A stretch of 64,000 bases of DNA from Pseudoips prasinana (Eukaryota; Arthropoda; Insecta; Lepidoptera; Nolidae), in the NCBI GenBank assembly GCA_951640165.1, contig OX621237.1:186001-250000 (forward strand), given 5' to 3'. A model generated the notes under the pieces. It had not been told where the DNA came from and ran no database searches. It worked only from the letters and a program-made list of their open reading frames with translations. The translations under genes were made by a program, and so were the position numbers. Positions 34,072-43,911 of this stretch are shown here, one piece after another. Within the stretch, counting starts at the first letter, position 1. Each line of letters starts with the position of its first letter.

Positions 34072-34772
34072 TTTTTATTCACGTAGACTTTAAAAAAGCG
34101 CTTGTAAATAGTCAGAACATGTTTGTAGTAATACAGTTATTATTTCTAGTTACTTATTACAGATATTTAGGTACACGGAATGTTATAACATTTATACACT
34201 TTATTTTATAATGGTAGTGATACTTAGCTAGCCTGTATTAAGTTATTGTCAAGGAGATTATGTTTAGGTTTAATTTATATTTTGAAATTTATATTTTACT
34301 ACATATTGTCTGAATTGTTCTGTCTTAAGTTAAGTTAAGTGTTAAGTCTTAAGGTATGAATTCGGTATTATTCGCGCTTTAATGCTACCACCGGATACAA
34401 TGCGCCCCAACTGAGAAGACCCAGTGAAACAAACTCAGCAGGTTCATCTACTAGGTACCGGTTTCAACACAGTTGAGACGGTCCGGCTAAACACGGGGCA
34501 TGAACACGGGATTTGGTCCACTTAAAGTAATTATTTCGTAGGCAAACACAATATGGTCGATCGGTTGTCTGAATGAATATTAATTTAGATTATATTTAGG
34601 AAACAAAAGAAAAACATCGAAACAATAACATTATTCATTTAGTGACAGAGTCAATAAATTTAAATTTAGTAAATGTTAGCAATAATATTACAGATAGCCA
34701 CAGAAAGTTCACGTAACTCAACAAATTAGTCATGTCTATATGGCTACAAGATCTCCAGCGACCAATGTGCAG
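34072..34772 (-). repeat. LINE family A 3' end, unit 1 (interrupted copy)
   Basis: Same 3' UTR as 7955-8601, followed by the last ORF codons (the GATCTCCAGCG region encodes the AGDHVAI end). Coding similarity then continues at 40641-40740, after the 5.87-kb insertion. In unit 2 the same copy is uninterrupted (46988-47740). Confidence 0.8.
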
Positions 34773-34789
34773 TAGCACTAGCACGAGTT

Positions 34790-37440
34790 ACCTCCGTATG
34801 AAACGGAAACTTGATTTCGAGCTCACCAAACTCGATGTAGTACGCTCGATCATACCTACAGTTTCCATCATAATCGGTACCACAAGTTCATATATCGAGT
34901 TATAGTTTATACTATCATAGTTTTCTGTCAGATTCGAGTCAGATTCGACGATCGTATGATTCTAATGTTTCCAAGTTAAGATCAAATTGACAGAGAAGGG
35001 TAAATAAATTGAAGATAAGTTCAAATAAAAAATGTTCAATGTTATATTTTCATCACATAGTCATCTTTGTTCATGTTATTCAATGAATTCAAACAAAAAA
35101 TATCCAGAAAGAAGCTTAATAGTTCCTAGATATCATTCAAAACAGGTAAGATTTATTTATTTCAAAATATTTTAGGGTAAGAAATAATTAGAAACGAGAA
35201 CACTTCCACTGTTTTGGTATTTACTGTTTTTATTTTTAGGTTAGAGAAAAGAATATTTCAATGAAATGTAGAATAATGTTTATTATTGAGGAAATCAAAA
35301 AGTAAATTCCATTGTGGTGACTCAGTTTTTTATATAGTTTATTAATAATCTATGTGAATTACAAAATGTACCGTGATAGTGCCAAGGTTACCTTATAATA
35401 TCTCTTTATGATGAATATCGAATAAATAACAAAGTGACGATAGTTAATTGACTGCAATATAATCCATATTTCTAACGCTCTATAAGTATGACTTGTTATA
35501 TCCTAAAAATATGATTGATATCAATTAAAATTTTGGTAAGAAAAGTTCTATTAAATCTAAACTATTATTTATGATAAATACCTTTAAACCGAAAATATTT
35601 GTTTTTTAATTTTCTCGAGGTCTTAAAGGTCTTAAACTATTGCAGTAACTTGTACTATACTGAGTGTCTTTATAATATCTCATTGTAATCTTTCAAGAAT
35701 CAAAACTTCTTAAAATATGCAGCTATGAATATTTACTCTGCTACTATAAATATTTCTCTCCAGGAATACTCAAATAACATTTTAACCAGACAAGACTTCA
35801 CATTCCACAACATTGGAATATGAAGGACTGAGAGTATGAAGTAGTTTGTTGATAGGTGGTGTTGCTGCCTGACTACATGGTGTATCCATTAGTCACCTTT
35901 TACATAATGTTGTGATGTTATAAGGTGGTTCTTTTATTCATTATAGGCCGGAAACAACATTGCTCAGAAGTCAACTATATCATCCATTTAAATATAATAA
36001 TTGTAATTCAACGTTATTGACATATTTTTCTGTTTCAGGATACTTCCATATACACTGAACTCACAAAATAAACAAAAGCTTGGTGACACTTTAAATGCAT
36101 GCATCCTAATAAAATTATGTTATGAAATACTCAAGATTCACTAGTGTTAACAAATAATGAACTGTGAGAATTTGAAAATAAATGATGATGCCTATGATGT
36201 TTATTTCATTTCTAATAGTATTATATCAACCTTAGTGTTTTATTTTATAAATTAGGTGTATTAGGTTATTATGTGAACCATAACTTTAAATAAACATAAC
36301 AGGTTAATTCTTCGAGCATAGACAAATGCTCGAAGGGTTAATCAGAAGCATAATACTATACAGTGAAACCATAAAAGTAACAACTAGTTGTCTGGGTTCT
36401 CTGGTCAAATGGCATTCTTCAGTTCAGCAACCAGCCAAGAAAAGGTGAGAGTGAGCCGACTCCACTAGGAATATCCAATTTCTATTGACTCCCAGTCTCC
36501 CAGACTCACACAAAGGTTAGGTGGTGTATTAATTAAAACATATAAGCACATATATTTTCTGAATTTAATAAAGACTTAACATCTCTTTGACATGATATCT
36601 TTGTATTAGTAATAGTAAGTACATAATTTGCTTAAATAATATTTAAAAATTGATATTACATACTACTTATTAGCATATCCAGAGCTTATTTTATAAAACT
36701 TTTCTTATGTTTGTGTATGTGCCAGAGTTACTTTGTTGTTACTTTATTACACTAAAATGACTAATCAGCTTTGATATGGAATTAGCATATAGCCAGAAAT
36801 TTTATGAAGGATATAAAAAACTGTTTGTTATGCAGTCACACTAAAGTTGAATAAGAATTTGGATGAAATTTGGTATTGAGCAAACTTTGTACCAAAGTTA
36901 TACTTCAAGGGCTTATGAGATAGTTATTGAAACTCAACCATAAGGTACTTTGGTCGGTATAATATGTCAATAAGTAAAAGAAGCAGCGAAACATGCATAT
37001 AAATGATGTGGATTTGTTCCAAATACTTTGACAAGTACAGGGAACATTGTTGTTTATTAGAACTTAGATCTAGCTCTTGATTCTTGTCTAAATTATGAGT
37101 TTGATATTATAACATTGGTGAAAAGTGTATGTCTACTTGTTTTTATTTATTTAGGTTGAAGATTAACATTTTTCCAATGGCCGATTACTGCTTCAGCTTC
37201 TTCATTTATTGAAGGCTTCTCAATTTATTGAATTTATGATATTACATCTGCATGTTTTGTTCTGGATCATTCTCTGATATTTTAATTGAGTAATGGTAAC
37301 CTTAAACAGAAAGAAAACACGTTATGATCTGCCAATATAGATTTCGACTTTCCTTGGCCTCTTTTAAAATGATATTAGGTATTAATTTAACAAAGATAGC
37401 ACCTAAATAACATGCTAACACTTATATTATTTAGAGTACC
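34790..37440. other. Left internal part of the DNA transposon, no gene seen
   Basis: About 2.65 kb of AT-rich sequence without a long open frame or recognisable protein motif. A short hairpin CTTCGAGCA / TGCTCGAAG lies near 36314-36340. Intron-like signals (TTTCTGTTTCAG near 36030-36040) occur, but no coding exon is attached to them. Confidence 0.6.
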
Positions 37441-37775
37441 TATAGCGTTTTCGAGCTCTTTTATGGTTAATAAGAACACTGACGAGATGGTTTATAAACT
37501 AATATTTTTAACACTAAGAAACACTTGGTTTTAATACTACAAAGATAATTAAATATGGTTATAAAAATGGTATTTATCAACTAAAATGGTTTATGGTAAA
37601 ATGGTAATTTAAATGGTAAAAGTGGTAGAAAATGGTTAATGGTATTGAGCTCGGTCGCTGGCGGATTGCGAACTGATTCCAAATTATACTGAAATTATTA
37701 AAGTTAACGCGCACCAAAGTGCTCGCGGTGCAGATATGGAAATCGCTGACTTGTTCGGTTGCGTAGCTCCGAACA
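37441..37775 (-). repeat. 3' LTR of the gag-env element
   Basis: 335 bp. On the element strand it starts TGTTCGGAGC and ends CGCTATA. It has many ATGGTAAAATGGTAATTTAAA-type short repeats. Identical by eye to the 5' LTR. Confidence 0.95.
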
Positions 37776-38136
37776 TGCTCCCGAGCACAAGATGAAAATA
37801 AGATGATATCAAAAATGTAAATTAATTACTAAAATCTTAACTAATAATGCAAAAGCAAAAAACATAAAGCAGAATGGTTTGTATGTATCGTCACACAATA
37901 AAATGATGAATATGAAATGACTTAAAAGTATGGTATAAAATAAATCAAACAGAAAAGGGTAAAATCAGTAATAGTGAAAATTATCAAACAATAGTGTCCT
38001 CTATGGTAAAAACTTTCTCAACTTGGGAAGTGTCATTTCTTTTTGTTACGCCGCGCCTAACTGGCCAACGGTCTGCCAAATTTTCACTACGAACACTTTC
38101 ACTACGAACACTACGAACTTCTTTGTAACACAATGG
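37776..38136 (-). other. 3' non-coding region of the gag-env element
   Basis: Lies between the env stop and the 3' LTR. The LTR-proximal side reads, on the element strand, GTGCTCGGGAGCA, which is a weak polypurine-tract candidate. CACTACGAACACTTTCACTACGAACAC near 38087-38112 is a small direct repeat. Confidence 0.5.
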
Positions 38137-39558
38137 TTAATTTAGTTCCTTAGCACTAAGCTGTCGCTGTTCAATTGAAACTGAACCTGGTTGTCGTCTG
38201 ATAACTCTCGGAACTGGCTGAGGCAGTTGCAACGACTCTCGTCGTGGGCTTCCGCGACCACGAGCAGACGATCTCTTATATATGCTGCAACATCCTTTTT
38301 TCCATAACCACGTAGCAGTAAATCCTAGGCCTGCTACGAGTAAAATATAACTGATGGTGTAGTGGTGAATGTGATGGTAAGATAATCCTTCATCCGGTAT
38401 ATCTGCGTTTGACTTCATGTCTTTTATTTCATTTTCGAGCTGAGAGAAGGAGGAGTCTAGATGGTTTTCTGGGACATTCTCAACAGGCAAAACTCTCATG
38501 TTAATTATATGGTTAATTTGATCAATCTGTGGTATGTAAATATCAGGAGACATATTGTTTTGGTTAGAATGGTGTTCAATAGAATATAACGTAAAATCTG
38601 TTCCTTTTATAATGCACATTTCATTCATGCCAATGACTCCGGCTTGGGTCAGTTGGCGGACGGTAATTTGATCTCCACATATGATTTTTATCGAGTATAC
38701 GTCACAACAAAAGTATAGGTATTGTGACGTATGATGTAACTCTACCCATCGGTTAGTACAACTCGTTTTTATATATTTACATTTATTTTCTGGCATATTT
38801 TTCGCACAAAAAGTTTCATCATTTTGCAGGGTTAAGATCGGTTTTCGAATTTGACACATGTACGACTCTTCATGTCGCAGACATGTATTTAATTCATTAA
38901 TGGTTACTACAAAATAAACATCTTTTCTTAGATTTATAGCCACATAGTCTGCTACTGGAATTATGCTGACCATGCTATTATTGATTTGGTGTGGAACTGG
39001 TATAATCTTATAAAGACGGAAGTTTTCTCTGGTGACAAGAGGGAAAGTTATTTCAAAAATAATGAGTTTTTTGGTAACTTTTGCCTTTACTTTCAGTAAC
39101 TGGTAGATGTACTGTAAGTCCGATTCAAGGTAATTGATAGGCAAATGGAGGTCGTTTCTCATTTGGCCTTGTATTGTTTGTAGTTCCGATTTTAATTGTT
39201 CTGGTTTATTGAAATCTACTGGTTGTTTAAACTCTCCCAATTCTACGGGAGGCTGACTGACTATTTGCTGCGTTGACATCATTTGTACAAAAGTTTTATT
39301 AATTAGCTCCTTGACTGAAATATACACCTCTTCCGCCAAATCATAACAATTTTTAGTAAAATATTCATGGTCAAATTCAGCAAATTCACAGCATTTTCTA
39401 TGGTTTTGTTGGTACTCCTTCCAATAAGTCTCTAACAGCTCTAACTTTCTCTTGCAATAATCCATGGTTTTTCGTTTAGCGCCATCTTTTTTGATATTAG
39501 TTAGCAACTGAACTAAACCGTCATAGATTTGAGTTTGGTTTGCTACGATGCTCTCCAT
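38137..39558 (-). CDS. Gag-start/Env-end fusion protein, 473 residues
   Basis: One uninterrupted frame from an ATG. Roughly the first 110 residues resemble the N-terminal region of insect LTR-element Gag (a YWKEYQQNH motif and a following DHEYF block). From about residue 120 the sequence resembles the middle and C-terminal part of errantivirus/baculovirus F-like envelope proteins, with a YLESDLQYIYQLL helix, a FRLYKIIPVP block and several conserved cysteines. A hydrophobic membrane span lies near residues 400-422, followed by a short basic tail. The N-terminal part of a normal envelope, with cleavage site and fusion peptide, is absent, as is a clear signal peptide, so an entry function is not expected from this copy. 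Whether the protein is made is unknown. Confidence 0.75.
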   Translation of the reverse strand: MESIVANQTQIYDGLVQLLTNIKKDGAKRKTMDYCKRKLELLETYWKEYQQNHRKCCEFAEFDHEYFTKNCYDLAEEVYISVKELINKTFVQMMSTQQIVSQPPVELGEFKQPVDFNKPEQLKSELQTIQGQMRNDLHLPINYLESDLQYIYQLLKVKAKVTKKLIIFEITFPLVTRENFRLYKIIPVPHQINNSMVSIIPVADYVAINLRKDVYFVVTINELNTCLRHEESYMCQIRKPILTLQNDETFCAKNMPENKCKYIKTSCTNRWVELHHTSQYLYFCCDVYSIKIICGDQITVRQLTQAGVIGMNEMCIIKGTDFTLYSIEHHSNQNNMSPDIYIPQIDQINHIINMRVLPVENVPENHLDSSFSQLENEIKDMKSNADIPDEGLSYHHIHHYTISYILLVAGLGFTATWLWKKGCCSIYKRSSARGRGSPRRESLQLPQPVPRVIRRQPGSVSIEQRQLSAKELN

Positions 39559-39746
39559 TTCAATAAAAAATTAATCAAATAAACGCCCAAAAATATGTGT
39601 ATAAGGTATAAAATGGTTTGATCTGACCTTATATTCTCCTTACGCTCTTTTATTGCGTCAGACTGCTCTCCAACAGACTGCCACTGGTTTCTCGGACCTT
39701 GTTCACAGGATAACGCTTGATTGTGTCACACGCGAACCGAAGTCCT

Positions 39747-39764
39747 ATCCGGCTCGAAGGACCA
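39747..39764 (-). promoter_or_regulatory. Primer-binding site matching tRNA-Tyr
   Basis: The plus strand reads ATCCGGCTCGAAGGACCA directly beside the 5' LTR. This equals the 3' end of insect tRNA-Tyr as I recall it (acceptor CCTTCGA/TCGAAGG) with the added CCA. The tRNA identity is from memory and should be verified. Confidence 0.8.
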
Positions 39765-40099
39765 TATAGCGTTTTCGAGCTCTTTTATGGTTAATAAGAA
39801 CACTGACGAGATGGTTTATAAACTAATATTTTTAACACTAAGAAACACTTGGTTTTAATACTACAAAGATAATTAAATATGGTTATAAAAATGGTATTTA
39901 TCAACTAAAATGGTTTATGGTAAAATGGTAATTTAAATGGTAAAAGTGGTAGAAAATGGTTAATGGTATTGAGCTCGGTCGCTGGCGGATTGCGAACTGA
40001 TTCCAAATTATACTGAAATTATTAAAGTTAACGCGCACCAAAGTGCTCGCGGTGCAGATATGGAAATCGCTGACTTGTTCGGTTGCGTAGCTCCGAACA
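39765..40099 (-). repeat. 5' LTR of the gag-env element
   Basis: 335 bp, identical by eye to 37441-37775 and flanked on the outside by GTACC. Confidence 0.95.
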
Positions 40100-40104
40100 G
40101 TACC

Positions 40105-40622
40105 TACAAGTAAACTCACCTTGCGTTCTATCATCGTATCAATAGTTATATTAGTTACAGATTTATTTAGGTAGATTTTAGATACGAGTCGTAAAATCGT
40201 CGCAAACAAACATCTCAATTTATTACTTAAGTACGTTTTAGTTATAATCTCTCCATTTCTTAGTACCACACAGTATCTTCAATACATAATTACGCAAAAT
40301 TAAGTCTTTATAATAAAATAATTGCAGATTTTCATGACAACAAATATGCTCTCACTGTAAAAATCTTGGTGAGTGAAAATACTTCGAAGATTATAGTTTC
40401 CGTTTACGTTCACGTCCAACTAACTGTCAAATGTGCTACTCGTGGTGCCAAAATTGCATGTCAGACTCGAAAACCATCAAACCGCCAGTTTCTCTATTCG
40501 ATCAGTTTCAATAAAGAAACTCGTGGTGCGAGTTTTAGTTCTTAGTAGTTTCCGCGAGAGGCGCTGGTGCTCAATGTATGGGACGAAACTGTACGTGTGA
40601 TCGAGTAAGTAAACTACAGGAT
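40105..40622. other. Right internal part of the DNA transposon, no gene seen
   Basis: Noncoding. It contains repeated ACTCGTGGTGC/GACTCGAAAAC motifs near 40438-40530, mirrored by CGAGCTCACC and ACTCGATG motifs near the left end (34819-34840). These could be subterminal binding sites. Confidence 0.5.
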
Positions 40623-40740
40623 CTCGTGCTAGAGCTACTGGTAGGTGGTGAGCGCCAGTTTGTCATCGATGTACTCTTTAGTGGTATAAAAAAAATTGAG
40701 CCGTCACGGGACGCCTGGCAGATGTGAAACATCGACATTA

Positions 40741-41316
40741 TTTTTTAAAATTAATATGCAGAGAAGAACATATTTTGATATGAACTAAATATAGACAAGG
40801 GTCGATAATATTTAAAACGAAAAAAAATAATAGTACGATGAAACCCATCACGTCTGTAGGACAGAACGTCATATGGTGGATTGCACACCTTCGTTCGTCA
40901 AAACGTTTTAAAAAGAAATCGTTTGAAAATATTTCAAACGAAAAAAAAAATCTTTTCTAACAGTCGGTCTACGACAGAAATCTGATAGGGTAAGGAGCCT
41001 TGTGACCTGATATAGTAACATTGAAGAAAATATATAACCGGTTATCTACAACTTGAGTATATTATTTACAATATAAAAGATCCCGAAGACGTCTGGAGTA
41101 GCAGAACGTTAACCTACGCGCCCTGCTCGAACGACCGAGGTCATTGACTCGCTCAGCTGATATTCTTCATACTTTTACAGGCTTAGGACTGTCTTAAATG
41201 TTTTGTGCCTAAGTTCTGGGACCTCATTAGATTAAATATAGTAATCTAGCATTTATGACGTATTTAAAAATGTGGAATCATAATTATTTACAACGATTTA
41301 AAAATAAGAAACTGTA
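40741..41316. repeat. Foldback-type repeat segment at the end of unit 1
   Basis: Contains CACGTCTGTAGGACAGAACG, an internal palindrome around CGTTTGAAAATATTTCAAACG, and TATAACCGGTTATCTACAACTTGAG. The same block occurs in unit 2 (about 47840-48349) and, inverted, at 48444-48716. No coding capacity. Confidence 0.65.
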
Positions 41317-41730
41317 ATAGTGAGTCCGTCATGTCCAGGGGACTTACCCCGTGGCATAGATTATATGGTGCTGGCGATCTCGCTTGCTGTGAACTTTACG
41401 TTGATTGCCGTGCCGGACTCAGAATCAAGCACCACCTGCGAAGGTCCCAAAGGAGAACCAACAAAAAAATGTTCCTTAAAGATGTTCGTTATATCTTCTG
41501 GATTACTGACGCCGTCGACACTCACAGGGATTCCCGGCTTCGGCTGCAATTTAGATGTATGCTTCCAAAAACCCCGGAAATCATTTTAAGAATGTTGCGA
41601 GGCTAGAATATCCATTTTAATTTGGTCCTCGTGCTTTTGGCACCATTTTAATCTTGATTTAAATACTTTTCTAGCCTCGCACATTTCATCATATGCACAC
41701 CCAGAAGTACGCCTACCATAGTGGTACCTT
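41317..41730 (-). pseudogene. LINE family D linker fragment, unit 2
   Basis: Copy of 28403-28815. A base change near 41588 turns a lysine codon of the SKND motif into TAA, so the open piece is shorter (41549-41361), and a one-base C insertion shifts the region near 41348. These changes are private to unit 2. Confidence 0.7.
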
Positions 41731-42196
41731 TAAGCCATATTCTTAACTATGTTTCTTAACTATCTATGAAACAAGGATTTTTATTCGCTTTTCCTTAACT
41801 GGTTAAGAAATAAGAATATTTTATCCATTTTTCTAACTGGTTAAGAAAAACAGTTAAGAAAATGGATAAACTATTCTTATTCCTTAACCAGTTAATAAAG
41901 CTGACAAAAAAACCTTATTTCCTAACCAATTATGATAGAGTAAACAAAAAGTCCATTATTCATAGATATTAAATTGTTTATTTTTTTATGTAAATGTATA
42001 CAACAACATTTTCAGTGAAAAGTATCGATAAAGAAAAGTATCACGTTAGTGCGAAGGCAAGGCAAGGCATGCCATTATGGAGATATCCATGGTTAATGTT
42101 TTTCTAGTTGATGAACTAGATTAACCAGTTAAGGAAAAGCGAATAAAAATTCTTGTTTCATAGATAGTTAAGAAACATAGTTAAGAATATGGCTTA
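41731..42196. mobile_element. MITE-like hairpin element, unit 2
   Basis: Copy of 28816-29284 with the same roughly 75-bp inverted ends. It is 3 bases shorter, from a shorter T-run and a two-base AT loss in the GATAAAG tract. Confidence 0.75.
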
Positions 42197-43205
42197 TAGT
42201 GACCAAAGCATACATTTTTCCCTGGCCTCCCTGTGAGCCACTGCGACGTGTTTGTTCCAACCTAGGACAACCTTTCTCGGATACCTGATGCTGCTTCGCC
42301 GACCCACCAGTGCAGCCTCTTTCAAAGCATGTACGATGTCTGCATACAGTTGATTTATAACAAATTAGTGACTTGGATCACTACACGTTCTATCACAACA
42401 CTTACTTAGCGATTGAGGGAAATCAATTAGTCTCAATCTAGCATGACAAGCTTTTAATGACTCAATCTGACTTTGACTTCTCTCTCCCCTTACAACTTGG
42501 TTCAATTTCATTTCAGTTGCAAATTTCTTTGGCATAAGTGACTCTAAACTACATTCCACTATTAAGGGTAAGTGATCAGACCAAACTACATCATACATCA
42601 CGTATACATTTTTAACAGAGTTTACAGTTGTTCTGTTACCAAGCAGTGATCCAGCCAACGCTTTGAATTGTGTGCCTCACTTAAAAGTTGTACGTGTCAG
42701 ACTGTATTCCTAGAATTTCCGTATATATACATGTCCATCTCTGTTCACTACAGAACTGATAATTCGTCATAAAATTGACTGCACGGGTGTGCATTAAAAT
42801 CTCCTAACATGTATACATAGTCTAAGCTACAACTGTCAATTATTGCACTCACCGAGCTTAAAACATCCGTGAAATCCATTAGTTTTAGCACAGTATCCGT
42901 GCGTATGTACACACTTAGCACTAAAAAGGATTTATCATTCACCGTCACTTTCACGCCACATATACGTGGGTTACCGCACTCCACTATTACCACATCGTGA
43001 AAAAGATTTCGTCTCCACAGAAGGGCCACGCCTCCATGTGGCCTACCCTGTAGAATACCTGCCGATGTGTCTACTGCAGACACTCCAGTGCAGCTAAACT
43101 CGTCACTTATGGTGCTCAGAAATGATATTTCTTCCGGCAACAACCAGGATTCCTGAAGCGCTATTACGTCGCTAGCAGTTAATTGACACGTCCGTTCCAG
43201 CTAAC
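42197..43205 (-). pseudogene. LINE family D endonuclease remnant, unit 2
   Basis: Copy of 29285-30290. Pieces 43143-42748 (LLWRRN, GDFNAH) and 42658-42365 (WSDHLPL) are unchanged in translation from unit 1. Confidence 0.72.
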
Positions 43206-43207
43206 GG

Positions 43208-43531
43208 CTATACGCGAATTGATATAATGCTTATTAGTTCCAGTTTATAAATTAGCGTGTTATCGCCAATCCTGTCGAAACATTTGCTATAACCGTTGTA
43301 AATGACATCAACCAGCTTACCTCTACTCATGTGGTCTATGATATAATCATGAAGTAAAATTAGATTAGACAGTGTAGAGCGTCCTCTTACAAAGCCGTGC
43401 TGAAACTCATTCATTATATTCTTCTTTTCAAATACCTTGGCAATCAGACAAAACTTCGAAATAGGCCGATAATTAACAATGTCGCCTTTGGGTCCTTTTT
43501 TATGTATCGGGGTTATAAAGCTGACGATCAC
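43208..43531 (-). pseudogene. CR1-group LINE RT fragment, unit 2
   Basis: Copy of 30296-30619 with three amino-acid differences (KKGPKGD versus KKEPKDD, and IYKLEL versus IHKLEL). The glycine after KK matches the family consensus better in unit 2. Confidence 0.72.
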
Positions 43532-43771
43532 CGTAGCCTAGTTGGTAGTGCTCCTGCCTACGAAGCTGGTGGTCCTGGGTTCGAATACCGGTAAGTGCAA
43601 ATATTTGTGTGATGAGCACGAATATTTGTTTCTGAGTCATGGATGTTTTCTATGTATTTATCTATCTATATAAGTATCTATATCGTCGCCTGGTACCCAT
43701 AGTAGGTACAAGCTTTGCTTATTTTGGGGCTAGGATGATCTGTGTGACATTGTCCATAAAAAAAAAGTTAA
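43525..43771 (+). mobile_element. tRNA-derived SINE, unit 2
   Basis: Copy of the unit 1 SINE with the same A and B boxes. It has four extra bases (CATAGTAGGTACAAG versus CATAGTACAAG near 43700). Confidence 0.82.
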
Positions 43772-43911
43772 TTTCCAAATGGAAGGCGTGACACAACTCG
43801 ATAACGATATCCTAAACAATAAGCTAATTGGCCGTGGGATGGAGCTAACACAATTAACAAGAAAGGTAAATTGAGTAACAGTGATATTTCTCCTTATCCT
43901 TTTCTTTTACT

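Larger units (their letters stand above)
37441..40099 (-). mobile_element. Short LTR retroelement with gag-env fusion, 2.66 kb
   Basis: Two 335-bp LTRs (37441-37775 and 39765-40099) appear identical base for base. The 5-bp target duplication GTACC stands at 37436-37440 and 40100-40104. Next to the 5' LTR (right copy, minus strand) is an 18-base primer-binding site (39747-39764) that matches the 3' end of an insect tRNA-Tyr including CCA. Only one ORF is present; protease, RT, RNase H and integrase are missing, so movement would need a helper. It sits inside the DNA transposon of unit 1. Confidence 0.92.
34773..40640. mobile_element. Unclassified DNA transposon with CAGTAGC inverted ends, 5.87 kb including nested LTR element
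   Basis: The left end reads CAGTAGCACTAGCACGAG (34770-34787). The right end is its reverse complement with one difference (CTCGTGCTAGAGCTACTG, 40623-40640). The empty site survives in unit 2 as ATGTGCAGGTAGG (about 47681-47693), which fixes the insertion position. The target duplication is ambiguous: either none, or 3 bp with CAG on the left and CTG on the right. Apart from the nested LTR element (37441-40099) no ORF is recognisable, so it looks non-autonomous. Both flanks contain repeated ACTCG/CGAGT motifs close to the ends. I could not assign a superfamily. Confidence 0.75.
28403..41316. repeat. Tandem duplication unit 1 (about 7.04 kb plus a 5.87-kb insertion)
   Basis: The sequence from 28403 to 34772 and from 40641 to 41316 is repeated almost exactly at 41317-48349. 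The three junctions share the 7-mer ATAGTGA (28403-28409, 41317-41323, 48350-48356). The left flank reads GTTCG, the middle and right flanks read CTGTA. Two dozen or so small differences were noticed by eye. The inserted block 34773-40640 has no counterpart in unit 2. Confidence 0.95.

Noticed and set aside
38137..39558. Domesticated host envelope (syncytin-like) gene
   Set aside because: Apparently identical LTRs, a fresh target duplication and lack of the N-terminal Env part point to a young mobile copy, not a conserved host gene.
39901..40269. 122-codon open frame across the 5' LTR edge
   Set aside because: Made half of LTR sequence and half of flank; no motif.
34773..40640. hAT or piggyBac element
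   Set aside because: No 8-bp or TTAA target duplication, and the ends do not match those families.
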